Notes: generated by a model from the letters alone, not told the origin. Positions 8,612-17,580 are shown, numbered from the stretch's first letter. The stretch is DNA of 64,000 nt from Spirochaetia bacterium (GCA_029880265.1 JAOUOT010000001.1:269485-333484); one strand, 5' to 3'. Made by a program: numbers and translations.

Positions 8612-8833
8612 ATGAATACTATAATTGATCCGGAACTGCATACCGAACGAGTAACAACAAACAACAAGCTTTTTTTAATAGACTTGAAAAAAAATCATGC
8701 GGGTTATTACATGAAATTATCAGAAATTTCAAATCAAAAAAAATCGTCTATATTTATTCCCCATGAAGGTATTGCCGAAATAATGGCGGCTTTTGAAAAA
8801 ATATATTCAATGATTGATAAAGAAAAGACTTGA
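8612..8833 (+). CDS. Small PUR-alpha-domain nucleic-acid-binding protein (DUF3276/BpuR-like)
   Basis: The 73-residue product follows the bacterial PUR repeat: TERV near the start, then LFLIDLKKNHAGYYMKLSE, KSSIFIPHEGIAEIMAAFEKI. Borrelia BpuR is a member that binds DNA and RNA and modulates gene expression. I start at ATG 8612 because a consensus promoter ends just upstream; a TTG at 8585 would put the promoter inside the gene. There is no good Shine-Dalgarno sequence. It lies between parB and flaA1. Function beyond nucleic-acid binding is inference. Confidence 0.7.
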   Translation: MNTIIDPELHTERVTTNNKLFLIDLKKNHAGYYMKLSEISNQKKSSIFIPHEGIAEIMAAFEKIYSMIDKEKT

Positions 8834-8857
8834 AAATACCGATAAATAATAAAAAAT

Positions 8858-8874
8858 GTAACAAAAGTAGTTAC
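8858..8874. repeat. Inverted repeat upstream of flaA1
   Basis: GTAAC at 8858-8862 and GTTAC at 8870-8874 form a short dyad 50 bases before the flaA1 start. It could be an operator, but there is no clear sigma-70 -35 box to anchor it. Confidence 0.25.
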
Positions 8875-8924
8875 CAATGTTTGTAATATAAAAATACACA
8901 CATTACGGTGAAAAGGAGTTTACC

Positions 8925-9680
8925 ATGAGAATGAGTAAAAAAGGATTTTTATTTGCCGCTACAGTCATGTTAACGGCATTTTTCAGCGAGTTTGTTCTGG
9001 CGCAGGCTGGCGCCCAGCAGACGCCAAAACAGCAGGCAAAACCCAAACAACAACAAGCAAAAAATGAATCGGGTTCAGCTCTAGCAGACGAATTGCTTAA
9101 TGACTTTGAAGACGCCGAAGATTGGAGGGCTTTTTCAACTACCCCATTGGGCGATACAAAAATTAAAAAAACAGTTCAAATAGGGCCTATACAAGATACA
9201 TATAATCCGAATAATTTAACTGACGAAGAAAGAAAAGCTTTCGTTTCGGGTCAAAATCATGTTTTAGGAGTAAAAACTTTTTTTAACGAAAAGGGATTTG
9301 ACAGAGTTATAGTAAAACCTCCGCATGAGTATATAGTAAAGGGCATAGGACGTCAGGTAGACGTATGGGCCTTAGGAAGACAATTTAGACACACTTTATT
9401 TGTTGTGTTAAGAGACTATAGAGGCAGAATTCATAAGCTTCGATTAGGACGTCTTGATTATCTAGGATGGAGAAAACTTTCAGTTACTGTTCCCGGATGG
9501 CTGCCTCAAAGCCAGCGATTCGCGCTTCTTGATAAAAATTTGCATTTTGTATCTTTATATGTGCAGTCAGATCAAAAAGAAATAGGCGGCGATTTCTATT
9601 TTTATGTTGATAACCTAAGCATGAAAGTTGATAAAACAGATACTGATTATCCGGGCAGTATGATTAAAGATACATGGTAA
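8925..9680 (+). CDS. flaA: Flagellar filament outer-layer (sheath) protein FlaA, copy 1
   Basis: FlaA proteins coat the periplasmic flagellar filament in spirochaetes and are exported by Sec. A signal peptide ends near FVLA-QA (residue 26), followed by a Gln/Lys/Ala-rich linker (27-50). The body carries FlaA motifs such as NDFEDAEDWRAF, GRQVDVWALGR, HTLFVVLRDYRGRIHKLRLG and LDYLGWRKLSVTVPGWLPQ. A strong AAGGAG precedes the ATG at 8925. The second copy follows 28 bases later, so both are probably co-transcribed up to the terminator at 10612. Confidence 0.93.
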   Translation: MRMSKKGFLFAATVMLTAFFSEFVLAQAGAQQTPKQQAKPKQQQAKNESGSALADELLNDFEDAEDWRAFSTTPLGDTKIKKTVQIGPIQDTYNPNNLTDEERKAFVSGQNHVLGVKTFFNEKGFDRVIVKPPHEYIVKGIGRQVDVWALGRQFRHTLFVVLRDYRGRIHKLRLGRLDYLGWRKLSVTVPGWLPQSQRFALLDKNLHFVSLYVQSDQKEIGGDFYFYVDNLSMKVDKTDTDYPGSMIKDTW

Positions 9681-9708
9681 AAAATAAATTAACCAAAGGA
9701 GAATTATA

Positions 9709-10545
9709 ATGAATAAAAAATATTTTATAATTTTAATCGCGGTATTGACTTTGGCGTCAGTTTCAAGCCTATTTTCGGCCGAGTTGAAATCTGAAACGGG
9801 CGACGACGTAGACGCTATGGAACTTCGTTCCATTGAAGTTGAAGGATGGGAAAGCGATGTCTGGGACGCTAAGGCGAGCCCTGCAGAACCTGTGGGAAGA
9901 ATCGAAACTAAAATCATTGAAGGAAGTCCTGAAAATCTTTCTACTTTTGATTCTTCAAATAAAAGATCAATGGGTATGAGGTTCCATTTTGCCTATCAGG
10001 GATATAACAGCGTAATTATAGAGCCTAAAACTACAATAAGAAGATCTCTTGGTCAATTAAACGAGAAAAATGAAGCGGCTTTTGTTGATGTTAAAGGCGT
10101 AGCGCTGCCCGGTAATGTAAAAGCGATAAGTCTATGGGTATTGGGCAGAGGCAATAAATATACGCTAGAGACATGGATAGAAGACTGGAGGGGCGAAACC
10201 CATATATTAAAATTCGGTTCTATCGACTTTATAGGATGGAGACCGCTTACGGTACAAGTTCCTACTAACATACCTCAAGATATAGATTCATATCCGCAGT
10301 CAAAAAATTTAATACTTAAAAAATTCATTATACGATCAACGCCTAATTCGGGTAAAGATGCGGTGATTGTATTTATTGATTCATTAAAGGTATTGACTGA
10401 TTTATATCAGATGTATTTTGACGGCGAAGAAATAGACTTTGACCAGAAAGACAGAGAAGCTAAAGATAAAATGAGAAAATATCAAAAGCAACTTAAAGGC
10501 GGCGTGGCTTCTTCTGGTGGTACGCCTACAAATAAGAGAAAATAA
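9709..10545 (+). CDS. Flagellar filament outer-layer (sheath) protein FlaA, copy 2
   Basis: This is a diverged paralogue of the upstream FlaA. It has a signal peptide (MNKKYFIILIAVLTLASVSSLFSA), then motifs ISLWVLGRGNKYTLETWIEDWRGE and FIGWRPLTVQVPTNIPQ parallel to copy 1, and a Lys-rich tail. The ATG at 9709 follows AAAGGAG. Length is 278 aa. Two or more FlaA proteins per genome occur in several spirochaetes, where they form a heteromeric sheath. Confidence 0.92.
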   Translation: MNKKYFIILIAVLTLASVSSLFSAELKSETGDDVDAMELRSIEVEGWESDVWDAKASPAEPVGRIETKIIEGSPENLSTFDSSNKRSMGMRFHFAYQGYNSVIIEPKTTIRRSLGQLNEKNEAAFVDVKGVALPGNVKAISLWVLGRGNKYTLETWIEDWRGETHILKFGSIDFIGWRPLTVQVPTNIPQDIDSYPQSKNLILKKFIIRSTPNSGKDAVIVFIDSLKVLTDLYQMYFDGEEIDFDQKDREAKDKMRKYQKQLKGGVASSGGTPTNKRK

Positions 10546-10611
10546 ATAACATTTCTCTATATTAATTTATTATTGACAGGCTGATTTAATAAAGCAGTCT
10601 GCCTTAGAGAA

Positions 10612-10640
10612 AAAACAGTAGCTTAGCTACTGTTTTTTTA
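10612..10640 (+). terminator. Rho-independent terminator after flaA2
   Basis: A perfect 9-bp stem AACAGTAGC/GCTACTGTT with a TTA loop is followed by a T run. A weaker imperfect hairpin lies just before it (about 10577-10602). Confidence 0.9.
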
Positions 10641-10677
10641 TTTTATATTCGATATAATAACTAAAGTAGTCTAAAAT

Positions 10678-13464
10678 ATGAACGAACAATCTGAAGAAAC
10701 TAAAAATAAATCTGATATATCAGAGTCTTCAAGTATTGAAGAAAAAATTCAAAATCAATTTAATGAAGAAAAATGGACAAGAATATCGGCTAAAAATGTT
10801 AGCATATCAAGATTTCGTCTTCTTGAAGATTTGCTTCAGGCCGTAGACGAAAAGTCAGCCGATAAAATTAAAGAATTCTCAAAAAAACATCTTGAAGAAT
10901 ATGATTTATCTGTGGCGGCTAGATATTTTTTAGGCATGCTTGCTCTTAGACAAAGTTCGCCCGATGAATTGGTATATTTAAAGCAGCTTCTTGATCAATT
11001 TGAAGATATTTCAAAATGGGCCGTTGTCGATTATTTATCTGATAAAATGCTTCAAGTAAGCGAAAATAGAACAATATTAAGAGCCAAAGCGAACGCTTTA
11101 GAAAAACTGGGAAAAACGAAAGAAGCTATTCCTATACTCGAAAAACTGGCTAAAATTGACAGAAAAAATCCCGACATTGCCCTAAAATATGCCGACGCAA
11201 TAATAAACGACGATATTGAAAAGGGTATTGTTTTTTACAAACAATCTGCCGAAGCTTTCGCGAAAAATCTGCAATTTGAAAAATTAAAAAATGTCTGGAG
11301 CAAACTAATTGAGCTGATACCTGAAGACTATCAGTTTTATAGAAAAATAGAAAGAATATTAAGCGGTCACAGACAAAAAGATATTTTAGCCGACTTGTAC
11401 GTAAAACTGGCTCATTATTATTTAAAGAAAGAAGATGTTGAAAATATTATAATCATATGCAAAAAGATATTAGAATATAATCCTAATTATGTTCGTTTTA
11501 AAAATGAATTAATTAAAGCATATCGAGAAAAATACAAAGATCATTCTTTGCTGGAAGATTTTATCAAATATAGCGGATTGCTAAACGCAAAAAAGAATAT
11601 ACTAACTTCAATTCAAAATTTTGAAACCAATGTTGTTTTTGATAAAGAAAATTATGTTTTTCACAGAACATGGGGGGTCGGCAAAATTGGAGATTTTAAT
11701 ACCCAGGAAATGGTAATTGATTTTAAAAATAAAGATTCTCATAAGATGGAAATTCAAATGGCGTTAAAATCATTAAAACCGTTAAAAGAAGATCATTTTT
11801 GGGTATATCAATATGAAAAACCTGAAGAATTAAAGAAATTATTTACTGAAAATATTGTGGAATTTTTTAAAATTTTAATATCGTCTTTTGGAAATAGAAT
11901 TTCATTGTCTAATATTAAGAATGAACTTGTCGACAATTATGTCTCTTTGAAAGAGTGGTCAAAATGGTGGAGCAAGGCGCGCGCTGAAATACTTAAAGAT
12001 AAATTAATAGGAGTTTCATCGCAAAGAAAAGACGAGTTTGAACTGTTTGAGGCTCCGATAACATATTCAGAAAAAGCGATTGATAGATTTCAAGCCGCTC
12101 AAAATTTTGACGAAAGAATTCAAGTCGCTATATCTGTAATGAAGTCAAAAGACAGCGTAGAAATTATTGATTCTTTAGAGTATATGCAGCCATTCTTTAA
12201 TGAGGGCCTAAAATCGCCCGATAACGCGATTAAACTTCAAAGTATGCTTGTTCTTGAATTAATCAAAATCACTATTCAAGACGAAGACACCTCATATGAT
12301 CAACAAATTGTAAAAGATTTATCAGAGATGATAAAGGGGTTATCTCTTTTAGAAGCGTCATTGTTGGCAAAAGAATTTAAAGAAGCTGAAATTAAAAGAC
12401 AATATATAAAATGGATAAAAAAATATAATCCTTTATGGCAGAAAATTTACATTGAGTTGTTGCTGCAAACTCCAATAAAAATTCATAAAATATTAATAAA
12501 TGACCTGATAACAAACGAGGCTTGGGACGATTTACATGAATTTATAAACCGTCTAAAAAAAGACGTTAATGAATCGGCCGAAATATACTTATGGTTTTTT
12601 AGACAAATTATAAGCGATTCTTTAGAAATAAAAAATATAGATTATGACGATTTGATAATGACTTTCTTCAGGTTATCAAGAAATATTCCGCGCTTAGAAC
12701 AAAAAGGGACAAAACTGCGAAATGCGGCAAGAGAGCTTATTATAGGGTCATTAAAAGAGAATCTGGAAGAAAAAATCAAGGCGCATTCAAAAGAATCTTT
12801 AAGAAAAATAGCTTCTCTAATTAAAGACGCGGGGTTATTTTTAGAGCCAGAAAGAGAAGTAATAATTAAAAATCTAAAGCAAATCAATCCGAGTATATTT
12901 AAACTGACCGAAGATGAGAAAAAATTAGAAAGCGAATCTGATATTTTTATTAAAATGATAGAAAAGAAAAATGAAACATTTGGAACGCAAAACGCCATTG
13001 AAAATATGAAAAAGGAACTTGAGCATCTCTTGAAGGTAGAAATTCCTGAAAATTCTACTGAAATAGGGCAGGCCCAGGAAAAGGGAGATTTAAGAGAAAA
13101 TGCAGAATATAAAGCGGCTCTTGAAAGACAAAATATACTACAGGCTACGGTTACAAAGATAGAAAGTCAAATAAAGCAGATTTTGCCGATAAAAGCGATG
13201 CATATAGACACGGTAAAGGTTTCAGTGGGAACAAAAGTAAAATTAAAAGATAAAAAATCGAATGATATATTTGTTTATTCAATTTTAGACCAATGGGACG
13301 CCGATGTTGATAAAGGAATAATTTCATATAAATCGCCTCTAGGAAAAGCCCTCATGGGAAAAAAGAAAAATGAAGAGGCTGTATTCGGCGCAGGTTCGCA
13401 GGAACAAAAATTTGAAATATTATCTATCGATAAATCAGTGGATACAAACGGTTATTTGATATAA
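10678..13464 (+). CDS. greA: Giant transcription elongation factor GreA with long helical N-terminal part
   Basis: GreA enters the secondary channel of RNA polymerase and stimulates cleavage of backtracked RNA. The GreA module is confined to the last 170 of 928 residues: the coiled coil with the acidic tip GDLRENAEY (about residues 802-810, carrying the catalytic Asp and Glu), then the globular domain ending near SPLGKALMGKKKNEE. The first 750 residues are helical and contain TPR-like repeats (for example residues 140-180) and a central segment ENYVFHRTWGVGKIGDF. This architecture is established in Treponema and Borrelia. No standalone short GreA is in the window. It starts the long plus-strand gene run that ends with pheA. 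Confidence 0.88.
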   Translation: MNEQSEETKNKSDISESSSIEEKIQNQFNEEKWTRISAKNVSISRFRLLEDLLQAVDEKSADKIKEFSKKHLEEYDLSVAARYFLGMLALRQSSPDELVYLKQLLDQFEDISKWAVVDYLSDKMLQVSENRTILRAKANALEKLGKTKEAIPILEKLAKIDRKNPDIALKYADAIINDDIEKGIVFYKQSAEAFAKNLQFEKLKNVWSKLIELIPEDYQFYRKIERILSGHRQKDILADLYVKLAHYYLKKEDVENIIIICKKILEYNPNYVRFKNELIKAYREKYKDHSLLEDFIKYSGLLNAKKNILTSIQNFETNVVFDKENYVFHRTWGVGKIGDFNTQEMVIDFKNKDSHKMEIQMALKSLKPLKEDHFWVYQYEKPEELKKLFTENIVEFFKILISSFGNRISLSNIKNELVDNYVSLKEWSKWWSKARAEILKDKLIGVSSQRKDEFELFEAPITYSEKAIDRFQAAQNFDERIQVAISVMKSKDSVEIIDSLEYMQPFFNEGLKSPDNAIKLQSMLVLELIKITIQDEDTSYDQQIVKDLSEMIKGLSLLEASLLAKEFKEAEIKRQYIKWIKKYNPLWQKIYIELLLQTPIKIHKILINDLITNEAWDDLHEFINRLKKDVNESAEIYLWFFRQIISDSLEIKNIDYDDLIMTFFRLSRNIPRLEQKGTKLRNAARELIIGSLKENLEEKIKAHSKESLRKIASLIKDAGLFLEPEREVIIKNLKQINPSIFKLTEDEKKLESESDIFIKMIEKKNETFGTQNAIENMKKELEHLLKVEIPENSTEIGQAQEKGDLRENAEYKAALERQNILQATVTKIESQIKQILPIKAMHIDTVKVSVGTKVKLKDKKSNDIFVYSILDQWDADVDKGIISYKSPLGKALMGKKKNEEAVFGAGSQEQKFEILSIDKSVDTNGYLI

Positions 13465-13465
13465 A

Positions 13466-14263
13466 GTGCGTTTTAGATTATATGTTTTCTTATATATAAT
13501 AGCTTCTATAAATGTATATTCTCAAAATAACCAAAATAACCAAAAAAAAGAAACAATAAAACGCGCAGATCTTCTAAAAGATTTAAATGAAATATACGCA
13601 GAGTCAAAATATCCCGAGGGAATTACCAAGGCCCAGCTCACAGTCAGATATAGTAACAAGAAAATCAAAGTTTATAAGATATTAATATATCATAAAAACG
13701 ATAATATTTTATACACGATAAATTCGACAAATGAAGGCAGAATTTTAAAAATATTATATAACAAAAATAGTTTAAATTATTTTATTTATGATATTATTAA
13801 TCATAAATTATATCAAAAAGATATTTATGAAAAACTCGGCGAGGTTTTAAACTCGGCTTTTTCTTTTGACGATTTAAGCAATAGGAATTTATCTGAAAAA
13901 TATGTTCCCATTATTTCAGAATTGACGACAGAAAAAGACAAACAGTATAAGAAGATAAAAGTGATTCCGGCTGACGAGAAAGATTACTCGCATTTGTTCT
14001 TATACCGTTTAAGTAAAGATAAAAATAGATTAGAAAAAATTGAATACTTTAAGAAAAACCGTATTTTATCGAAAATTATCGAATTCAAATACGGCAATTT
14101 AACTATGAAAGAAAAAAATAATAAGTCTAAAATTGAATACCCCATTATCTGGAAAGCGATTGATATAAAAAAAGAAACAGTTTCTATTTTAGAGTTTTTT
14201 TCAAGCGATAACATAATACCCTTTGAAGATACAATTTTTGATCCCGATAAGCTAACATATTGA
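13466..14263 (+). CDS. Exported LolA-like/outer-membrane lipoprotein-sorting-type protein
   Basis: It starts at GTG 13466, one base after the greA stop. A signal peptide (MRFRLYVFLYIIASINVYS) is followed by an Asn/Gln-rich spacer. The body alternates short basic and aromatic strands (KAQLTVRYSNKKIKVYKILIYHKND; KIIEFKYGNL; YPIIWKAIDIKKE), as in the LolA-like half-barrel fold that binds lipids or lipoprotein acyl chains. No strict motif settles it, so periplasmic lipid handling is a moderate inference. Alternatives are a lineage-specific periplasmic protein. Confidence 0.5.
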   Translation: MRFRLYVFLYIIASINVYSQNNQNNQKKETIKRADLLKDLNEIYAESKYPEGITKAQLTVRYSNKKIKVYKILIYHKNDNILYTINSTNEGRILKILYNKNSLNYFIYDIINHKLYQKDIYEKLGEVLNSAFSFDDLSNRNLSEKYVPIISELTTEKDKQYKKIKVIPADEKDYSHLFLYRLSKDKNRLEKIEYFKKNRILSKIIEFKYGNLTMKEKNNKSKIEYPIIWKAIDIKKETVSILEFFSSDNIIPFEDTIFDPDKLTY

Positions 14264-14268
14264 TAGTT

Positions 14269-15030
14269 ATGAAATATAAATTTCCCTGGTTTGACGAAAA
14301 TGAAATTGGACCTTTTTATCTAAACGATACAGAATGGAAAAATTACGAAAAAAAAAATAAATATAATCTCCCGAAAAGGCATTTATATCATATAAGAAAA
14401 TCTTTAAGACTAAAAAATGATTTGTGCATTTCGCTGACCAACGGAATTAATAAAATAAGCAAAGCAATATTATACGAAAATGATTCGGTAGAAAAAACAA
14501 GCGAAAATATAAAAATAAATAGCAATTACGCGAAATATTGCACAGTTATTAGTCCTGTAAATAAAAAAGCTCTTCAGATTATAATACAAAAAAGCGTTGA
14601 ATTAGGCGTTTATGGTTTTTATTTAATAAAATCTGATAGGGCAAATTATAAGATTCCGTCAATTGAAAGATTGAAAACAATCGCAGAAAACGCCATGTTT
14701 CAGGCAAAAAATCCGATTATGCCAATTTTTAATATAAATCTAAACAATATCTTTGATATAAAAGATAAAAAAGATAGTCTATATTTTTGGGGCGACAGCG
14801 ATTCTGAGAATAGTTTATCGGATATAATCGACCCAAAAAACCGGTTTAACGAGATTATTTTCATAAACGGCCCCGAAGGAGGCTGGTCAACTAGAGAGAA
14901 AGAATTTCTAAAAAATAATTTTCATTCTATCGGTCTTTCAGATAATGTATTGCGTGTTGAAACGGCCGCTATTTGCGCTGCGTATCACGCTAAATTATTG
15001 ATTAGGAATATCAGTGAAAGTAAACGGTAA
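14269..15030 (+). CDS. rsmE: 16S rRNA (uracil-N3)-methyltransferase RsmE
   Basis: RsmE methylates N3 of U1498 in 16S rRNA and is a SPOUT (trefoil-knot) enzyme. It shows the N-terminal PUA-like part with RHLYHIRKSLRLK and the knot motifs IIFINGPEGGWSTREKEF and LSDNVLRVETAAICA. I choose the ATG at 14269; a TTG at 14260 is in frame and overlaps the previous gene. The gene end overlaps the next start (15014) by 17 bases. Confidence 0.88.
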   Translation: MKYKFPWFDENEIGPFYLNDTEWKNYEKKNKYNLPKRHLYHIRKSLRLKNDLCISLTNGINKISKAILYENDSVEKTSENIKINSNYAKYCTVISPVNKKALQIIIQKSVELGVYGFYLIKSDRANYKIPSIERLKTIAENAMFQAKNPIMPIFNINLNNIFDIKDKKDSLYFWGDSDSENSLSDIIDPKNRFNEIIFINGPEGGWSTREKEFLKNNFHSIGLSDNVLRVETAAICAAYHAKLLIRNISESKR

Positions 15031-15226
15031 TGATTTATCTATTGAAACATTAAAAGAAAAAACCATAAATTCATTATTTGAAACATTAAATATAGAAAAA
15101 AAAACCGTTGTTCTTGAAATAAATCATGAAATTATTGTGAAAGAAGATTATAATAAGGTTGAATTAAGAGATTCTGATATAATTGAAATAATACATTTTG
15201 TAGGAGGCGGATGGAAAAAACATTAG
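15014..15226 (+). CDS. ThiS/MoaD-like sulfur-carrier protein
   Basis: The 70-residue beta-grasp protein has ThiS features: MKVNGNDLSI at the start and DSDIIEIIHFVGGGW near the end. Sulfur carriers need a free C-terminal Gly-Gly that is adenylated and thiocarboxylated, but here four residues (WKKH) follow the glycines. The start is GTG 15014, within the end of rsmE. The codons for the glycine motif (15201-15210) also form the Shine-Dalgarno sequence of the next gene. No other thiamine or molybdopterin genes are near, so the pathway is unknown. Confidence 0.65.
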   Translation: MKVNGNDLSIETLKEKTINSLFETLNIEKKTVVLEINHEIIVKEDYNKVELRDSDIIEIIHFVGGGWKKH

Positions 15227-15786
15227 AGATATCATTAAACGAATACGGCGCTTTATTTTTTGCGATTCCCGCTTATATTATTATAACCGTTATTCGCGAA
15301 TGGATGCGCGATCAGTTAATAATGAGTTTAGGAGAGGGCCTATCTGGCGAAAAAAAACAAAAAATCCCGCCATTTTGGCATATTGATATTTTTGCCGTAT
15401 GCGCAATGGGAATATGGGGTATTTCATGGGGCGGTCTTTTGCAGCGTAAAGAGCGAGATACCCCTCTTACATTTTTTATTTCGCAAATATATTACTTCTT
15501 ATTTGGTTTTGTAATCGCCGTATTCTATCATTTAAAAGTTCCCGAAGAAGGGGGTTATACATGGCACATACTAAGAGAAATGGTAAGACAATGCTGGATA
15601 TTGGGCATTTTAAATTTTATTCCTTTACCCCCTTTTGACGCATCGTTTTTTTATATGAATAAGAAAAACAAAGAATATGCTCTTATTGGCTTTAAAATTC
15701 TTGTTATCATATTTTTGATTTTTGGATTTTTAGATTTTGAGATATTATCAGAAAAAACTGTATTTAAATACGCGAAGATTGATTGA
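15211..15786 (+). CDS. Catalytically dead site-2-protease (M50) homologue, membrane protein
   Basis: A 191-residue protein with about five membrane segments in the order of M50 site-2 proteases. The third-helix motif is kept as NFIPLPPFDAS (family: NLxPxPPLDG), and the HIDIFAV...GISWGG segment matches the family's NPxxHIDPxG...GW. The first-helix zinc motif HExxH is replaced by REWMR, so the metal ligands are gone. It is therefore a pseudo-protease. The ATG at 15211 is preceded by a strong TAGGAGG and overlaps the ThiS-like gene by 16 bases. Its role is unknown. Confidence 0.65.
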   Translation: MEKTLEISLNEYGALFFAIPAYIIITVIREWMRDQLIMSLGEGLSGEKKQKIPPFWHIDIFAVCAMGIWGISWGGLLQRKERDTPLTFFISQIYYFLFGFVIAVFYHLKVPEEGGYTWHILREMVRQCWILGILNFIPLPPFDASFFYMNKKNKEYALIGFKILVIIFLIFGFLDFEILSEKTVFKYAKID

Positions 15787-15788
15787 CG

Positions 15789-16808
15789 ATGAAAACAGAA
15801 AAAGAAATATTAAATAAAAAAAATATACTGAGCGGAATGCAGCCTACCGGCAGGCTGCATCTGGGTCACTATTTGGGCGTTTTAACAAATTATGCAAAAC
15901 TTCAAAACGAGTATAATTGCTACTTTATGGCGGCAGATTTGCATGCTATGACGGCATTTTACTCTGATTATGAAAAGGCCCAGGAATTTCTAATACCAAT
16001 GATTTCTGATTGGCTGGCCGCAGGCATTGATCCTGAAAAAGCGGTTATTTTTGTGCAATCAGATGTTTCTGAGCACAGCGAATTGGCACTGATTTTAAGC
16101 ATGTATACTCCGGTTTCATGGCTGATGAGAAATCCGACTTATAAAGATAAGCAAATAAACATAGATAAAGAAATTGATTCCCATGGATTCTTAGGGTATC
16201 CGGTGCTTCAGGCCGCCGATATCTTGCTTTATGACGCAGAATTTGTGCCGATAGGCGAAGATCAACTGCCGCATCTAGATTTATCAAGAGATATAGTAAA
16301 CCGGTTTAATCACTTTAATAAACATAATCAAAATAATGTTTTTAGACTACCCAAACCTTTATTGAGCAGTTTTCCGAAAGTTTTAGGAACAGACGGAAGA
16401 AAAATGAGTAAATCATATAATAATACTTTGATTCTTTCGTCTGACGAAGATTCTTTGATGAAAGAAATTATGACAATGAAAACAGATACGGCCAGAGTTC
16501 GTTTAAAAGACCCCGGAAATCCGCAAAATTGTCCTGTTTTTACTTATTATGATTTTTTTGCAAAAGAAAGAAAAGACGAGATCGCCGATAATTGCATGAA
16601 AGGTTCTATAGGATGCAAAGACTGCAAAAACATTGTAGGCTCTAAAATAGTCGTCGATTTAGAGCCTTTTAGGGAAAGGTACAAAGAGGCAAAAGATAAT
16701 TCACAAAATATCAACGAAATACTTAAAGAAGGCGCCATTAAAGCGAAAGAAAAAGCAAGAGAAACAATGCAAAAAGTAAAAGATTCAATGGGATTTTATC
16801 TAAAATAA
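15789..16808 (+). CDS. trpS: Tryptophanyl-tRNA synthetase
   Basis: TrpRS charges tRNA-Trp. The class I signatures are SGMQPTGRLHLGHYLG (HIGH equivalent, about residues 14-29) and KMSKSYNNTL (KMSKS, about 205). The bacterial TrpRS segment DQLPHLDLSRDIVNRFN is present, and the length of 339 aa is standard. I start at ATG 15789; a TTG two codons earlier is also in frame and overlaps the previous gene's stop. scpA follows 3 bases after the stop. Confidence 0.96.
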   Translation: MKTEKEILNKKNILSGMQPTGRLHLGHYLGVLTNYAKLQNEYNCYFMAADLHAMTAFYSDYEKAQEFLIPMISDWLAAGIDPEKAVIFVQSDVSEHSELALILSMYTPVSWLMRNPTYKDKQINIDKEIDSHGFLGYPVLQAADILLYDAEFVPIGEDQLPHLDLSRDIVNRFNHFNKHNQNNVFRLPKPLLSSFPKVLGTDGRKMSKSYNNTLILSSDEDSLMKEIMTMKTDTARVRLKDPGNPQNCPVFTYYDFFAKERKDEIADNCMKGSIGCKDCKNIVGSKIVVDLEPFRERYKEAKDNSQNINEILKEGAIKAKEKARETMQKVKDSMGFYLK

Positions 16809-16811
16809 GAA

Positions 16812-17558
16812 ATGGAAAAAACCAATACAATAAAAGAATTATCGCAATTTTCAATTGAATTTGTTACAAAAGAGGGAGATACTAAAAACGGTCCTTTGGC
16901 TTTGCTATGGCATTTAATTGAAAGCTATGAAGTAGATATATTTAACGTATCGCTAAAAAGAATAACTGAAGATTTTTCAAATTATATTATCGAAAACGAT
17001 ATACCGCTAGAAGAGAAATCAGATTTTGCGCTGATGGGCGCAAGGTTAATATTTTATAAATCGCGAAAATTAATACCATCTGACGATATTGACGACGATT
17101 ATGAAACAGACACGCTGCCTTTAGAGCTTGTAGAACAGTTATTGCAATATAAAAAGTTTCAGGCCGCTTCAGAAAACTTAAGAAGTCTTGAAAATTCGAA
17201 AAATTTAACAATTTCGAGAATATCTACATGGCAAGATTATGAAAAAGAAGGCGAAGTATTTCTTAGTGTCGATTTAATGACGTTACTTTCGGTATTTAAA
17301 GAGTTTTTATTAGCCAGAGAAAAAGAGCCCTCTATGGAAATTGAAGAAGAAGAAATTAATACCGAAATAATATTAGAGGAAATAAGAAAGAAATTGTCAG
17401 AAAATATTGAGCTTTCATTCTTTATATTTGTGCAAAATTTTACGATTATAAAAATAATTGCGTGTTTCTTATCTATTTTAGAATTAGCAAAAATGAGAGA
17501 GATTATAATATTTCAAAATACACATAAAGACGATATTTTACTTAAGAATAGAATATAA
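16812..17558 (+). CDS. scpA: Segregation and condensation protein A
   Basis: ScpA is the kleisin subunit that bridges SMC heads and works with ScpB in chromosome compaction. Motifs: GPLALLWHLIESYEVDIFNVSLKRITEDF (kleisin N-terminal region that binds the SMC neck) and LMGARLIFYKSRKLIP. The C-terminal winged-helix region is at about residues 185-245. Length is 248 aa. It lies immediately before scpB. Confidence 0.92.
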   Translation: MEKTNTIKELSQFSIEFVTKEGDTKNGPLALLWHLIESYEVDIFNVSLKRITEDFSNYIIENDIPLEEKSDFALMGARLIFYKSRKLIPSDDIDDDYETDTLPLELVEQLLQYKKFQAASENLRSLENSKNLTISRISTWQDYEKEGEVFLSVDLMTLLSVFKEFLLAREKEPSMEIEEEEINTEIILEEIRKKLSENIELSFFIFVQNFTIIKIIACFLSILELAKMREIIIFQNTHKDDILLKNRI

Positions 17559-17580
17559 GAAATAGATTAAAAACAAAAAA

